Positions 22,698 to 31,817 of a stretch of 64,000 nucleotides of DNA are shown piece after piece. This DNA comes from Brevibacillus brevis (GTDB lineage Bacteria; Bacillota; Bacilli; Brevibacillales; Brevibacillaceae). Under the pieces are notes generated by a model, which did no database searches, had not been told where the DNA came from, and saw nothing but the letters and a program-made list of their open reading frames with translations. Position numbers and translations under genes: made by a program. The DNA lies in assembly GCF_001039275.2 (NCBI RefSeq), contig NZ_CP030117.1, forward strand, positions 1,757,501 through 1,821,500, given 5' to 3'. Positions within the stretch are counted from its first letter, which is position 1. Every line of letters starts with the position of its first letter.

Positions 22698-24857
22698 ATG
22701 AAATTCAAGAAATGTGTTAGGAATGTACTAATGGTAGGTGCTTTGCTTGTCACCTCCGTATTGCCCATGGCGGCACAGGCGGCGCAAGCAGAGGAAAATC
22801 AAGCGGAGGCTTCAGCGGTATCCAATTACAAAATTATTGGCTACTATCCCTCATGGGGAGCTTATGGACGAAACTACAATGTAACGGATATCGATCCCAA
22901 TAAAGTAACACATATTAACTACGCATTTGCGGATATTTGCTGGAATGGCAGACACGGCAACCCAGATCCAACGGGACCCAATCCACAAACATGGGCTTGC
23001 CAGGATGAGGTAGGCAATATTAATGCCCCAAATGGTACGGTTGTTCTCGGCGATCCATGGATTGATGTGCAAAAATCTTTTCCAGGAGATACGTGGGATC
23101 AGCCGATCCGCGGAAATTTGAATCAATTAGCAAAATTAAAGCAAAAAAATCCTCAATTAAAGACTTTAATATCGATCGGGGGCTGGACATGGTCCAATCG
23201 CTTCTCTGATGTAGCGGCAGATCCGGCTGCACGGGAAGTATTTGCCCAGTCCTCGGTAGATTTTATTCGGAAATATCAGATGGATGGGGTCGATCTCGAT
23301 TGGGAGTACCCAGTTGAAGGAGGCTTGCCTGGAAACAGCAAACGTCCAGCAGATAAGCAAAATTATACGTTGTTGCTACAGGCTGTCAGAGACAAACTCG
23401 ATGCGGCTGAGGTAACGGATGGCAAACAGTACTATTTGACGATTGCCTCTGGTGCCAGCCCTGGTTATGCAGCCAATACAGAGCTTGGAAATATTGCCCG
23501 GGTTGTGGATTGGATCAATATTATGACCTACGACTTCTATGGAGCCTTCCAAAAGCAGACTGGACATAACGCGCCGTTGGCCTATGATCCGGCAGCAGGA
23601 GCAGCAGGTTTGCCAAATGCTCAAACCTATAATGTCCAAACAGCTGTAGAGGGTCATCTTCGTGACGGTGTTCCTGCCAGCAAGCTGGTTCTCGGACTTC
23701 CGTTTTACGGAAGGGGCTGGTCGGGTTGCGGAACGGCTAACAATGGAGAATATCAAAATTGCACAGGGCCTTCAACAGGAACGTGGGAACCTGGCATGCT
23801 TGACTTCACGGATATCCAAAATAATTATTTGAACAAAAATGGCTTTACACGCCACTGGAATGACGCGGCAAAAGTGCCTTACCTCTTCAACCCGGCTTCG
23901 AAAACATATATTAGCTATGACGATGTGACGTCGATCGGACACAAAACTTCTTATATTACATCCAAAGGATTGGCAGGCGCAATGTTCTGGGAATTTAGTG
24001 GAGACCGTAACAAGGTTCTGCTAGACAAAGTAAATGGAGATCTTCTGGGCGGGACAGCTCCCGTCGACAACGTACCGCCGACAGCACCAGCTAATCTCCA
24101 AGCGACTGCAAAAACAGCTACAAGTGTTAGTCTGAGCTGGGGAGCTGCAACCGACAATGTAGGGGTTACTGGCTATGAGGTATACAATGGCACTCAGCTT
24201 GCGAAAACGGTAACCGGTACCAATACGACGATTAGCGGGCTTACAGCAGGAACTGCGTACCAATTCACTGTGAAGGCGAAGGATGCAGCAGGTAATTCCT
24301 CAGTAGCAAGCAATGAAGTAACGGTTACGACGGATACGATTCAGCCAGACAATCAACCTCCAAGCACACCTACTAATCTAGTCGTAACAGGGAAAACAGG
24401 TACGAGTATCAGTCTGAGCTGGGCTGCTTCTACAGACAATATCGCGGTGACGAATTACGAGGTTTACAACGGGACAGCATTAGCAGCGGATGTAACGACT
24501 ACGAATGCAACAGTTACAGGACTCACGCCTAACACGTCTTATACCTTCTCTGTGGTAGCGAAGGATGCAGCAGGTAATTCTTCACAGAAAAGCATCGAGG
24601 TCGTAGGCGTGACAGATGCTGCAAATCCGGGAGCTCCAGCATGGGCGCCAAATGTTAGCTACGTGCCTGGTGACCTGGTCAGCTATCAAGGCAAGGTATA
24701 CAAATGTCTGCAACCACACACTTCCCTCGTAGGATGGGAGCCAACAAATGTAGCGGCTCTCTGGCAAGTTCAACAGCAAGCGGCAGTTGACGGAGTCGAG
24801 GGTTATGTAGATGAGCAGATTTCGGAAGAAACAGAAGGAAATGTAGATACTCAATAA
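22698..24857 (+). CDS. Secreted GH18 chitinase with two fibronectin III domains and a chitin-binding domain
   Basis: 719 aa from ATG 22698 (GAGAGG upstream). The signal peptide ends about AAQA (residue ~28). The GH18 barrel spans ~50-450, with the SIGGW strand and catalytic DGVDLDWEYP, where E203 is the proton donor. Two fibronectin III modules follow (~455-545, ~550-640), each preceded by a PPTAPANL/PPSTPTNL linker. A CBM5/12-type domain (WAPNVSYVPGDLVSYQGKVY, ~650-692) binds chitin. The architecture is that of Bacillus circulans-type chitinases. It hydrolyses beta-1,4 N-acetylglucosamine chains outside the cell. Monocistronic with a terminator behind it. Confidence 0.96.
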   Translation: MKFKKCVRNVLMVGALLVTSVLPMAAQAAQAEENQAEASAVSNYKIIGYYPSWGAYGRNYNVTDIDPNKVTHINYAFADICWNGRHGNPDPTGPNPQTWACQDEVGNINAPNGTVVLGDPWIDVQKSFPGDTWDQPIRGNLNQLAKLKQKNPQLKTLISIGGWTWSNRFSDVAADPAAREVFAQSSVDFIRKYQMDGVDLDWEYPVEGGLPGNSKRPADKQNYTLLLQAVRDKLDAAEVTDGKQYYLTIASGASPGYAANTELGNIARVVDWINIMTYDFYGAFQKQTGHNAPLAYDPAAGAAGLPNAQTYNVQTAVEGHLRDGVPASKLVLGLPFYGRGWSGCGTANNGEYQNCTGPSTGTWEPGMLDFTDIQNNYLNKNGFTRHWNDAAKVPYLFNPASKTYISYDDVTSIGHKTSYITSKGLAGAMFWEFSGDRNKVLLDKVNGDLLGGTAPVDNVPPTAPANLQATAKTATSVSLSWGAATDNVGVTGYEVYNGTQLAKTVTGTNTTISGLTAGTAYQFTVKAKDAAGNSSVASNEVTVTTDTIQPDNQPPSTPTNLVVTGKTGTSISLSWAASTDNIAVTNYEVYNGTALAADVTTTNATVTGLTPNTSYTFSVVAKDAAGNSSQKSIEVVGVTDAANPGAPAWAPNVSYVPGDLVSYQGKVYKCLQPHTSLVGWEPTNVAALWQVQQQAAVDGVEGYVDEQISEETEGNVDTQ

Positions 24858-24865
24858 GTAGAGAA

Positions 24866-24909
24866 GGGGCTGTCCCTCCAGTCATGAAAATGATCGGAGG
24901 AACAGCCCC
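24866..24909. terminator. Bidirectional terminator between chitinase and minus-strand small genes
   Basis: GGGGCTGT/ACAGCCCC (24866-24873, 24902-24909) with additional pairing inside the loop. It lies between the convergent chitinase and 26-aa peptide genes. Confidence 0.7.
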
Positions 24910-24927
24910 TATTTGTTCGTTTGGAAA

Positions 24928-25008
24928 TTAAGCAAAGGCTTTTAAAAGCTGGACGATTAATGGGATGAGATCTCCAATAAAAGTAAGGATCGCAATTGCG
25001 GTATTCAT
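24928..25008 (-). CDS. 26-aa amphipathic peptide, delta-hemolysin/PSM-like
   Basis: Too short for usual gene calling but well supported: ATG 25008 has AAGGAGGGG 5-7 nt upstream and a good promoter at 25043-25071. The product begins MNTAIAILTFIGDLIPLIVQ and ends LLKAFA: one Asp, one Lys, otherwise hydrophobic and helical. Staphylococcal delta-hemolysin is also 26 aa and has STIGDLVKWIIDTVNKF in the matching place (IGDL, spaced Ile, C-terminal KxF). No leader or signal sequence. It could be a membrane-active secreted peptide, a leaderless bacteriocin or a toxin of a toxin-antitoxin pair. Confidence 0.65.
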   Translation of the reverse strand: MNTAIAILTFIGDLIPLIVQLLKAFA

Positions 25009-25042
25009 AGAAGCCCCTCCTTAAAATTCCAAATTCACTATT

Positions 25043-25071
25043 ATTATATTAATGTTCATAATAGTAATCAA
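25043..25071 (-). promoter_or_regulatory. Promoter of the 26-aa peptide gene
   Basis: Minus strand TTGATT (25071-25066), 17-bp spacer, TATAAT (25048-25043). It sits between the 80-aa membrane protein gene and the peptide gene, so the peptide can be transcribed alone. Confidence 0.75.
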
Positions 25072-25108
25072 GAAATATTTCCCACTTTTGTCGAATGGAC
25101 AAAGTGAC

Positions 25109-25351
25109 TTATGTGAAAAAGTCGTACAATGCCTTGATCATAATAACGATTTGGAGTGCAACCAGTGCAAAAATAATAACAGCCCAGTCTCTGTTCTTTT
25201 TCCATTCTAATACCCCTTTTAAGGCACTGATCACGACTAAGCCTACTATTGTTAATAGTTGAAAGAAAGCGACACTTGTCAGTAGTGCTAGAATTCCAAT
25301 GACAACAACAATAGTTGCTATCACTTTGAACCAAAAGGGCTGCTCGCTCAT
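25109..25351 (-). CDS. Small membrane protein, 80 aa
   Basis: Three hydrophobic stretches (about residues 8-28, 28-45 and 56-76) separated by the charged LKGVLEWKKNRDW loop. No family recognised. It is in the same orientation as, and 100 bp upstream of, the 26-aa peptide gene, the position an immunity or export partner would take. A weak GGGG ribosome site lies upstream. It could also be an unrelated small membrane protein. Confidence 0.6.
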   Translation of the reverse strand: MSEQPFWFKVIATIVVVIGILALLTSVAFFQLLTIVGLVVISALKGVLEWKKNRDWAVIIFALVALQIVIMIKALYDFFT

Positions 25352-25551
25352 ACTAACGCCCCATTCCCTTTTTTGTAAATTTTAACATACACAAGAAAAA
25401 AGCCAAGCCATAAGACTCAGCTAGGGATTTAAATGAAAAGCAAAGGGGAATGTTTTCTTATGTAAATTTTTCGGGAAAATTGAAACAAAACAGCTAGATG
25501 TTCGAATAATGATTGCGAGAAAGCAAATATGAACAGACGAGAGGAAGAGAA

Positions 25552-27090
25552 ATGATGAAAAAAGTGACGCACGCTGTGTTCCTCCTGATGGCTGCAACTA
25601 TTGCGATGTCATCTTCGAGTGGTGCACTGGCAAGCGAGAACACACTGGAAAAAATTAAAGTAGAGCAAATGACACCCGAAATAAACAAGCTGGTAGAGAA
25701 AGGGGTGAAGAAAGCAGCTAGTCTCATCCCTTATTTGAAAGATTACCCTGTTACGGAAGTGGTATTGAAAGACACTCCTTATCTGCTCGTGAACAACTAT
25801 AAGTCTAGAGAAAACAATGCTGAATTCGTTGCCTTAGTGCTCGACAAAAATACGGGTGAACTACTTGAGTTTGGCAAATACGAACTGAATAACCAAACGA
25901 GCCAAACGCTTTACCCGATCGACAAATCGAAAGAAGTAGCCATTTCCTTTATGAAAAAGTGGTACGGAGAAGACATGGCAGGATACCAACTCGATGGGGA
26001 CGGGGTTGCGAAGGTTTTCGATGGCCAGACAAATACAATTCAATTTGTACGTGTGATCAACGGAGTTCCTTTTCCAGACGACATGATTCAGGTACAAGTT
26101 GATCATGAAGGACAAATCACAGGAAAATCCCTCGGCATGAATAGTGAAAAAATCTCCTTCGCGAAATTGGATCAGATCTTATCCAAAGAAAAAGCCGTGA
26201 AACAGTTGGCCACCTATATGCAATTACGGTATTCCCTCGATCAAAACGGAAAAACATACAAGCTCCTCTACGTCCCAGCTTTTTCCGGTATGTTGGATGC
26301 CGTGTCCGGCAAAGACAGCGTGAATAAGCCATATCATAGCAAGGTGAATGTAATACCAAAGGGTACGAGCAAGCCCGTAGCAAAATCCCGTGAAGAAGCA
26401 CAAGTGTATCTGACTCAGCGTACGGGTTATGATTTTGCAAAAGGGAATGTCTTTTTTGAAGATTTGACTGGTGAAAAACCCGTGATTATCAAATATTTCT
26501 GGAAAACAAACAAATGGGAGGGGCGTACTAATTATTCGTGGAGAACAGACGACGGATGGATTGGGAGCATGCTAATCGAACCGAAGACAGGTTCAATTGT
26601 GAACTATCATGTCATCGATACTAGTGTGTCAAAGACCGCTACTAAAAAATTGACACAAGAGCAGGCTTTGCAATTGGCCATAAATGAATTAGCAGAGATC
26701 GCTCCTGCTGGTACGGGCGAGCTGCTGCTACTTCAGCCCGGAGAATATGATGAAAGTACAGACCAATACGCCTTTTATTTTGTGAGGCAAGAACAAGGGA
26801 TTCCTGTTGAGGATTGGCTGACGCATATCTCGATCAACGGCAGCAACGGGAAAGTCATGGGGATCGATCTCAATGAAAAAGTCGAAGGAGTAATGACTGA
26901 TCCGAAGAAGGCAATCTCCCAAGAAGAAGCTGCAGCCGCTTTGCTCAAGAAATATCCATTGCAGTTACAGTATATCTTGCAAGAGGAAGGCAAAGCTTCT
27001 CTCGTTTATACCTTGCCTATGTTATTCGATGCAAAAATAGATGCGTTGACGGGTGAGTTTTATACCTACGGGTCCACAAAAAAAGAATAA
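25552..27090 (+). CDS. Secreted YcdB/YcdC-PepSY-type protein
   Basis: 512 aa from ATG 25552 (AGAGGAAGAG just upstream; ATG 25555 possible). The signal peptide ends around ALAS. The rest is a repeating PepSY-like pattern: segments of the type ...A..F....G......G.......V.F.R...GVPF..D.I.V.VD..G.ITG (about 100-200) and again near 380-440 (YAFYFVRQEQGIPVEDWLTH). This is characteristic of YcdB/YcdC proteins, thought to act as protease propeptide-like or cell-envelope proteins; no catalytic residues are evident. Monocistronic. Confidence 0.75.
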   Translation: MMKKVTHAVFLLMAATIAMSSSSGALASENTLEKIKVEQMTPEINKLVEKGVKKAASLIPYLKDYPVTEVVLKDTPYLLVNNYKSRENNAEFVALVLDKNTGELLEFGKYELNNQTSQTLYPIDKSKEVAISFMKKWYGEDMAGYQLDGDGVAKVFDGQTNTIQFVRVINGVPFPDDMIQVQVDHEGQITGKSLGMNSEKISFAKLDQILSKEKAVKQLATYMQLRYSLDQNGKTYKLLYVPAFSGMLDAVSGKDSVNKPYHSKVNVIPKGTSKPVAKSREEAQVYLTQRTGYDFAKGNVFFEDLTGEKPVIIKYFWKTNKWEGRTNYSWRTDDGWIGSMLIEPKTGSIVNYHVIDTSVSKTATKKLTQEQALQLAINELAEIAPAGTGELLLLQPGEYDESTDQYAFYFVRQEQGIPVEDWLTHISINGSNGKVMGIDLNEKVEGVMTDPKKAISQEEAAAALLKKYPLQLQYILQEEGKASLVYTLPMLFDAKIDALTGEFYTYGSTKKE

Positions 27091-27096
27091 AGCAAG

Positions 27097-27135
27097 AAGA
27101 ACCTCCCTTTCCAACAGGTTAAGAGAGGTTCTTTT
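27097..27135 (+). terminator. Terminator after the YcdB-like gene
   Basis: AAGAACCTC/GAGGTTCTT stem (27097-27105, 27125-27133) followed by T residues. Confidence 0.75.
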
Positions 27136-27175
27136 CAATCAGGAAAAATTGATTGAAATCTTTAAAAAAACAAAA

Positions 27176-27228
27176 TTGACACAAAATACAAATTTCAGTA
27201 TGATCGCTTTATAAAGTCATTGGAAAAA
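27176..27228 (+). promoter_or_regulatory. ROK regulator promoter and candidate operator
   Basis: TTGACA (27176-27181), 17-bp spacer, TATGAT (27199-27204). Immediately downstream is GTCATTGGAAAAA (27216-27228), which recurs exactly at 28478-28490 before the transporter genes; it may be an operator of the ROK repressor. Confidence 0.65.
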
Positions 27229-27247
27229 TAAAGGATGAACGAATACG

Positions 27248-28453
27248 ATGCGCAGAACTGGAGATCTAAAACTAATCCAAGAGCTCAATCGCTTTATTAT
27301 ACTCGACACTATTCGCCAGTTTGGGCCCATCTCGCGAAGTGATATCGCCAAAAAGCAGGGCATCAGTCCAACTACAGTCACCTCGGCAGTCAATGAGCTG
27401 ATCCGTGACGGTATGGTTGCAGAAGATGGAACAGGTGAGTCAAAGGGTGGCCGTAAGCCGATTATGGTTCGCTTCTGTCCAGACGGGAAGTTTTTGATTG
27501 GCGTCTCTATTACGAATACAGCGATTACGATTGCCGAAATGAATTTGGAAGCGGCTACAAAGCAAAAGAAAATCTATCCGGTAAAAGCTGGTCTGGTGAG
27601 TGATCTGATCATCCAGTATGTGCTGGATTCGATTGAGGACTTTCTCCAGTCGATGGATGATGTCAGCCGTTGTCTGGGTATTTCCATCATCGCACCAGGG
27701 ATTGTCGATGCAGCGAGTGGTGTCATTCGCTTCAACTCCAAGCTGCGCTTGCATGATGTTCCGTTAAAGGACATGGCAGAAGAGCGTTTTGGGTTAAAAA
27801 CATGGCTCGACAATGATGCCAATGCAATCGCCCTGGCAGAAAAAAACTTCGGCGGTGGATTAAATGCTGACAATCTCCTGTTTGTCACTGTAGGAGAAGG
27901 GGTTGGTTCGGGCCTTGTTGTAAACGGTTCCATCTTCCGCGGAAGTCGTGGTGGAGCAGGTGAATTCGGGCATACGACAGTCGATCGAAGCGGGATGCGC
28001 TGTGACTGCGGCAACGTCGGCTGTTTAGAAAACTACGTGGCGTGGCCGGCCATTTACTCAGGCATACTGTCCGCTGTTACACGCGGAAAAGAGACGCTCG
28101 TCATGGATTTGGCTGGCGGAGATATGACAAGAATCACATTTGATGTCTTTCGCAAAGCACTGCATCAAGGGGATCAAGTATGCCAAGACATCGTCGACGA
28201 AATCGCTTCGTACATGTCGATTGGCATTGTGAATCTGGTGAATTTGTTCAACCCGAGCCTAATCATTCTGGGTGGAGAAATGATCCGGGACAACCAAGTG
28301 TTGTTTGAGCGCATCCAAAAACAAGTGATGGCGCAAGCGATGGGGACGATGGTAGAAGGGCTGGAATTCCGTCCAACTGTATTGGGGGCTGATTTCGAGG
28401 TCAAGGCTGCTGCTGCTGTTTTGTTACAAGAGGTTTTTCACTTCAGCTTGTAA
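27248..28453 (+). CDS. ROK-family transcriptional repressor (NagC/XylR type)
   Basis: 401 aa. The N-terminal winged helix (about 10-75: ISRSDIAKKQGISPTTVTSA) binds DNA. The ROK sugar-binding domain follows, with DNDANAIALAEKNF and the zinc/ROK signature CDCGNVGCLENY. The ligand is probably the sugar handled by the downstream operon, whose binding would release the operator. It is the first gene of the carbohydrate locus, 150 bp before the binding-protein gene. Confidence 0.9.
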   Translation: MRRTGDLKLIQELNRFIILDTIRQFGPISRSDIAKKQGISPTTVTSAVNELIRDGMVAEDGTGESKGGRKPIMVRFCPDGKFLIGVSITNTAITIAEMNLEAATKQKKIYPVKAGLVSDLIIQYVLDSIEDFLQSMDDVSRCLGISIIAPGIVDAASGVIRFNSKLRLHDVPLKDMAEERFGLKTWLDNDANAIALAEKNFGGGLNADNLLFVTVGEGVGSGLVVNGSIFRGSRGGAGEFGHTTVDRSGMRCDCGNVGCLENYVAWPAIYSGILSAVTRGKETLVMDLAGGDMTRITFDVFRKALHQGDQVCQDIVDEIASYMSIGIVNLVNLFNPSLIILGGEMIRDNQVLFERIQKQVMAQAMGTMVEGLEFRPTVLGADFEVKAAAAVLLQEVFHFSL

Positions 28454-28477
28454 CATTCTTTTTGCATACTTTATTTC

Positions 28478-28490
28478 GTCATTGGAAAAA
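28478..28490 (+). promoter_or_regulatory. Second copy of GTCATTGGAAAAA motif
   Basis: Exact 13-bp repeat of the sequence at 27216-27228, here 114 bp before the ABC binding-protein start. A candidate regulator site for the ROK protein. Confidence 0.4.
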
Positions 28491-28603
28491 GAAAGTTGCC
28501 ACCAAAAATCGTTGAAAGGGGGCGAGTCGAAAAGGGAAGCGTGTCGTGTCTGGCAATGTTTTGGGGGTAAAAGAGGAGAACGTAAATCGAGGAGGGATTT
28601 CTG

Positions 28604-29884
28604 ATGAAGAAGTTGGTTTCGATTGCAATGGCTGCTCTCTTGGTAGCAGTGGCAGGATGTTCGGGCGGCGGGCAGAGCTCCGCACCAGCTGGAACGACTG
28701 ACAGTGCTGCTTCAGGCGAAAAGGTAACGCTCACATATGCGTTGTGGGACAAAAACCAGATGCCTGCGATAGAGGAAATGGCGAAAAAGTTTAACGAAAA
28801 GAACCCGAACGTGGACATCAAGATCGAGCTAACGCCTAACAAGCAATACTGGACAAAGATGGAGGCAGCCGCCACGGGTGGCACCTTGCCGGACATTTTT
28901 TGGATTAATGGTCCACGTATCATTAAATACGCAGATAATGACATGCTCTTGCCGATTACTGATCAAATCAAGGCAGATGGCATCGATCTGAACAATTATC
29001 CGAAAGCTCTCGTTGATCTCTACACCTACGATGGACAAAACTACGCGCTACCGAAAGATTTCGACACCATTGGCCTTTGGTACAACAAGAAACTGTTTGA
29101 CGACGCAAAAGTACCATATCCAGACGAAACCTGGGATTGGAACAAGCTAAAGGAAGTAGCAAAGCAACTGACTGATGAGAAAAAAGGCGTTTGGGGAATT
29201 GCAGCACCTCCTTATGGACAGGACGGCTTCTATAACACGATCTATCAAAACGGTGGCTATATCATTTCCGAAGACAAGAAAACGTCCGGCTATGACAAAC
29301 CGGAAACGATCGAAGGCCTCAAGTTTTGGACAGACCTGATCAGCGAAAAAGCATCGCCAACAGCAGCGCAATTGTCCGAAACAGAGGCAACACAGCTATT
29401 TGAATCAGGCAAGATCGCGATGATGTACAACGGATCATGGATGGCATCCGCTTTTCATAAAAATGAGTATACAAAGGACAAAGTAGACGTGACGTATCTT
29501 CCAAAAGGGAAAGAGAACACGAGCGTCATCCACGGCTTGGGCAACGTGATTTCGGCTAATACCAAACATCCGAAGGAAGCATGGGAATTCGTGAAATTCT
29601 TGGGCTCGAAAGAAGGGGCAGAAATCCTGGCGAAATCGGGTGCTGCGATTCCGGCATTTAACGGAACACAGGATACTTGGGTACAATCCATGCCGAACTT
29701 TCAACTGAAAATTTTTATTGATCAGGCAGCTGCGGCAAAACCGTATCCGATCTCGAAGGACACGGCAAAATGGGCCAAGCTGGAAACAGAGCTCATGACC
29801 AAGGCTTGGGCTGGTCAAATGAGCGTAGAGGATGCTTCCAAAGAGCTCGCGCAAAAAATGAATGAAATGCTTAGCCAAGAATAA
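28604..29884 (+). CDS. Sugar ABC transporter substrate-binding lipoprotein
   Basis: 426 aa. Lipobox VAVAGC puts the lipidated Cys at residue 19, anchoring the protein outside the membrane. The fold is a family 1 extracellular solute-binding protein: VTLTYALWDKNQMPAIEEMA near the N-terminus, GGTLPDIFWINGPRIIKYAD, then ALPKDFDTIGLWYNK and the MMYNGSWMASAF segment. It captures a carbohydrate for the two permeases downstream. ATG 28604 follows CGAGGAGGG. A terminator-like hairpin after it probably keeps its level above that of the permeases. Confidence 0.93.
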   Translation: MKKLVSIAMAALLVAVAGCSGGGQSSAPAGTTDSAASGEKVTLTYALWDKNQMPAIEEMAKKFNEKNPNVDIKIELTPNKQYWTKMEAAATGGTLPDIFWINGPRIIKYADNDMLLPITDQIKADGIDLNNYPKALVDLYTYDGQNYALPKDFDTIGLWYNKKLFDDAKVPYPDETWDWNKLKEVAKQLTDEKKGVWGIAAPPYGQDGFYNTIYQNGGYIISEDKKTSGYDKPETIEGLKFWTDLISEKASPTAAQLSETEATQLFESGKIAMMYNGSWMASAFHKNEYTKDKVDVTYLPKGKENTSVIHGLGNVISANTKHPKEAWEFVKFLGSKEGAEILAKSGAAIPAFNGTQDTWVQSMPNFQLKIFIDQAAAAKPYPISKDTAKWAKLETELMTKAWAGQMSVEDASKELAQKMNEMLSQE

Positions 29885-29896
29885 AAGGTCCATGAT

Positions 29897-29933
29897 GGAT
29901 GGCTTCGCATCACGGACGAGGCCATCCTTTTTT
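29897..29933 (+). terminator. Intercistronic attenuating hairpin
   Basis: GGATGGC/GCCATCC stem (29897-29903, 29921-29927) followed by six T, between the binding-protein and permease genes. It is likely to be a partial terminator giving differential expression. Confidence 0.7.
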
Positions 29934-29964
29934 GAAAAGCTTATGTAAGGAGGGAATGAATGCG

Positions 29965-30915
29965 ATGAGCAGCCAGTTGCAGCCTGAAATGCACGCCGCC
30001 GTCCAGCCAAAAACGAAGAAATCGTTGAATCGCATGAAGAGAAGTGATTGGTTCTGGGCGTATCTCATGATTGCTCCCACACTGATCGGGTTGGGTGTCT
30101 TCTACTTATGGCCGATCGTACAGACCATTTATTTGAGCTTTACCAAATGGGGAGGATTCGGCAAGTACAAGTGGGCTGGCTTACATAATTACGAATTGTT
30201 GTTCAAGGACCCTTACTTGTGGATTGCGCTGAAAAACACGTTGATTTATACAGTGATCGCAGTTCCTGTCGGTATCGCTATCTCCATTTTTATCGCTGTG
30301 CTGCTTAATCAGAAAATTAAGGGGATTACGATTTATCGCACCCTGTATTTCCTGCCCGTTGTGACGATGGCGGCAGCGGTGGCGATGGTGTGGAGATGGT
30401 TGTACAACGCTGATTACGGTCTGATCAATTATTTGTTGGGCTTGGTAGGCATTGAGGGCCCACGCTGGATATCTGATCCCGCCATTGCTTTGTATGCGGT
30501 GATTATCGTTGCCGTTTGGAGCTCCATCGGATACAACATGGTGATTTTTCTGGCTGGACTGCAAGGTATCCCGAGAAGCTATTACGAAGCGGCAGAAATT
30601 GACGGAGCGGGACCGGTTCGCATGTTTTTCAAGATTACGTTGCCGCTGTTGACTCCTTCGATCTTTTTCGTCAGTATCACTTCTTTGATTGGGGCCTTTC
30701 AAGTATTTGACCTGATTTATCTGATGCTCGGAAGCAAAATGGGCAATCCGGCAACAGAGCAAACCCAGACGATGGCGTACTTGTTCTTTACGAATGGATT
30801 TGAATCAGGGAACGGTGGCTATGCGGCCGCAGTTGCCGTCGTGCTTCTGGTGATGATCCTGATCGTCACCGCCATTCAAATGAAGTTGCAGAAAAAATGG
30901 GTTCACTATGATTAA
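29965..30915 (+). CDS. Sugar ABC transporter permease, MalF-like
   Basis: 316 aa from ATG 29965; AAGGAGG (29947-29953) supports it over earlier in-frame starts. Six membrane helices. N-terminal WFWAYLMIAPTLIGLGVFYL and the EAA loop YYEAAEIDGAGPVRMFFKIT, L-P-LL are typical of the MalF branch. It pairs with the next permease to form the channel. No ATP-binding gene is in the locus; in Bacillus a shared MsmX-type ATPase serves such importers. Confidence 0.94.
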   Translation: MSSQLQPEMHAAVQPKTKKSLNRMKRSDWFWAYLMIAPTLIGLGVFYLWPIVQTIYLSFTKWGGFGKYKWAGLHNYELLFKDPYLWIALKNTLIYTVIAVPVGIAISIFIAVLLNQKIKGITIYRTLYFLPVVTMAAAVAMVWRWLYNADYGLINYLLGLVGIEGPRWISDPAIALYAVIIVAVWSSIGYNMVIFLAGLQGIPRSYYEAAEIDGAGPVRMFFKITLPLLTPSIFFVSITSLIGAFQVFDLIYLMLGSKMGNPATEQTQTMAYLFFTNGFESGNGGYAAAVAVVLLVMILIVTAIQMKLQKKWVHYD

Positions 30916-30945
30916 TCAAAGCTGAACAGACGGGAGGGGTATGGA

Positions 30946-31788
30946 ATGAGTGTTTATACGAGTCGGAACAAAATGGGTAAGAAGCTGTTGATTCATCTGC
31001 TGCTAATTGCAGGTGCTCTCGTGATGGTTGCGCCATTCGTCTGGATGGTTCTCACTTCGCTCAAGTCATTAGGCGAATCGACACAGGTGCCTCCAGTCAT
31101 TTTGCCGACCAAGTATCAATGGGAGAATTACACCCATATTTTTGAGATGCTGCCCTTCTTGGACTTTTATTGGAATACCGTGATCACAACAGTAGCCAAG
31201 GTAATTGGACAAGTATTCCTCTGCTCACTTGCGGCGTACGCATTCGCGCGAATTGAATTTCCAGGGCGAAACGCCTTGTTCATCCTGTTCTTGACCGTTT
31301 TGATGGTGCCAGGTCAGGTGTTTCTGCTCCCGCAATTTATGATCATGAAAGAGCTTGGCTGGCTGAATACGTTGACAGCGTTAATTGTGCCGGGATTGTT
31401 CAGTGCATTCGGTACGTTTCTTCTGCGCCAATTTTTCATGTCGCTGCCAAAAGAACTGGAAGAAGCGGCGAAGCTCGATGGCTGCAACCATTTTCAGATT
31501 TACTGGAGAATTATGCTGCCGCTGGCGAAGCCCGGCTTGATTGCACTCGCCATTTTCGTAGCGTTGTGGTCTTGGAACGACCTGATGTGGCCGTTGATCG
31601 TCAACAGCACGCCTGATAAAATGCCGCTCTCCGCTGGTTTGGCGTACTTGACGGGGGAGCATACCAATTTGACGAACTACCCGATTTTGATGGCGGGCTC
31701 CGTTCTTGCGATTTGGCCGATGATCATCGTCTTTATTTTCATGCAGAAGCATTTTGTCGAGGGAATTACCCTAACTGGGTCCAAATAG
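30946..31788 (+). CDS. Sugar ABC transporter permease, MalG-like
   Basis: 280 aa. Six helices, with the first membrane segment followed by PFVWMVLTSLKS and the EAA loop ELEEAAKLDGCNHFQIYWRI, MLPLAKPG, diagnostic of MalG-type permeases. ATG 30946 has GGGAGGGG upstream. It lies 30 bp after its partner. Confidence 0.94.
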   Translation: MSVYTSRNKMGKKLLIHLLLIAGALVMVAPFVWMVLTSLKSLGESTQVPPVILPTKYQWENYTHIFEMLPFLDFYWNTVITTVAKVIGQVFLCSLAAYAFARIEFPGRNALFILFLTVLMVPGQVFLLPQFMIMKELGWLNTLTALIVPGLFSAFGTFLLRQFFMSLPKELEEAAKLDGCNHFQIYWRIMLPLAKPGLIALAIFVALWSWNDLMWPLIVNSTPDKMPLSAGLAYLTGEHTNLTNYPILMAGSVLAIWPMIIVFIFMQKHFVEGITLTGSK

Positions 31789-31817
31789 ACATTTTCGAAA
31801 AAAGGAGTGAAACCATT

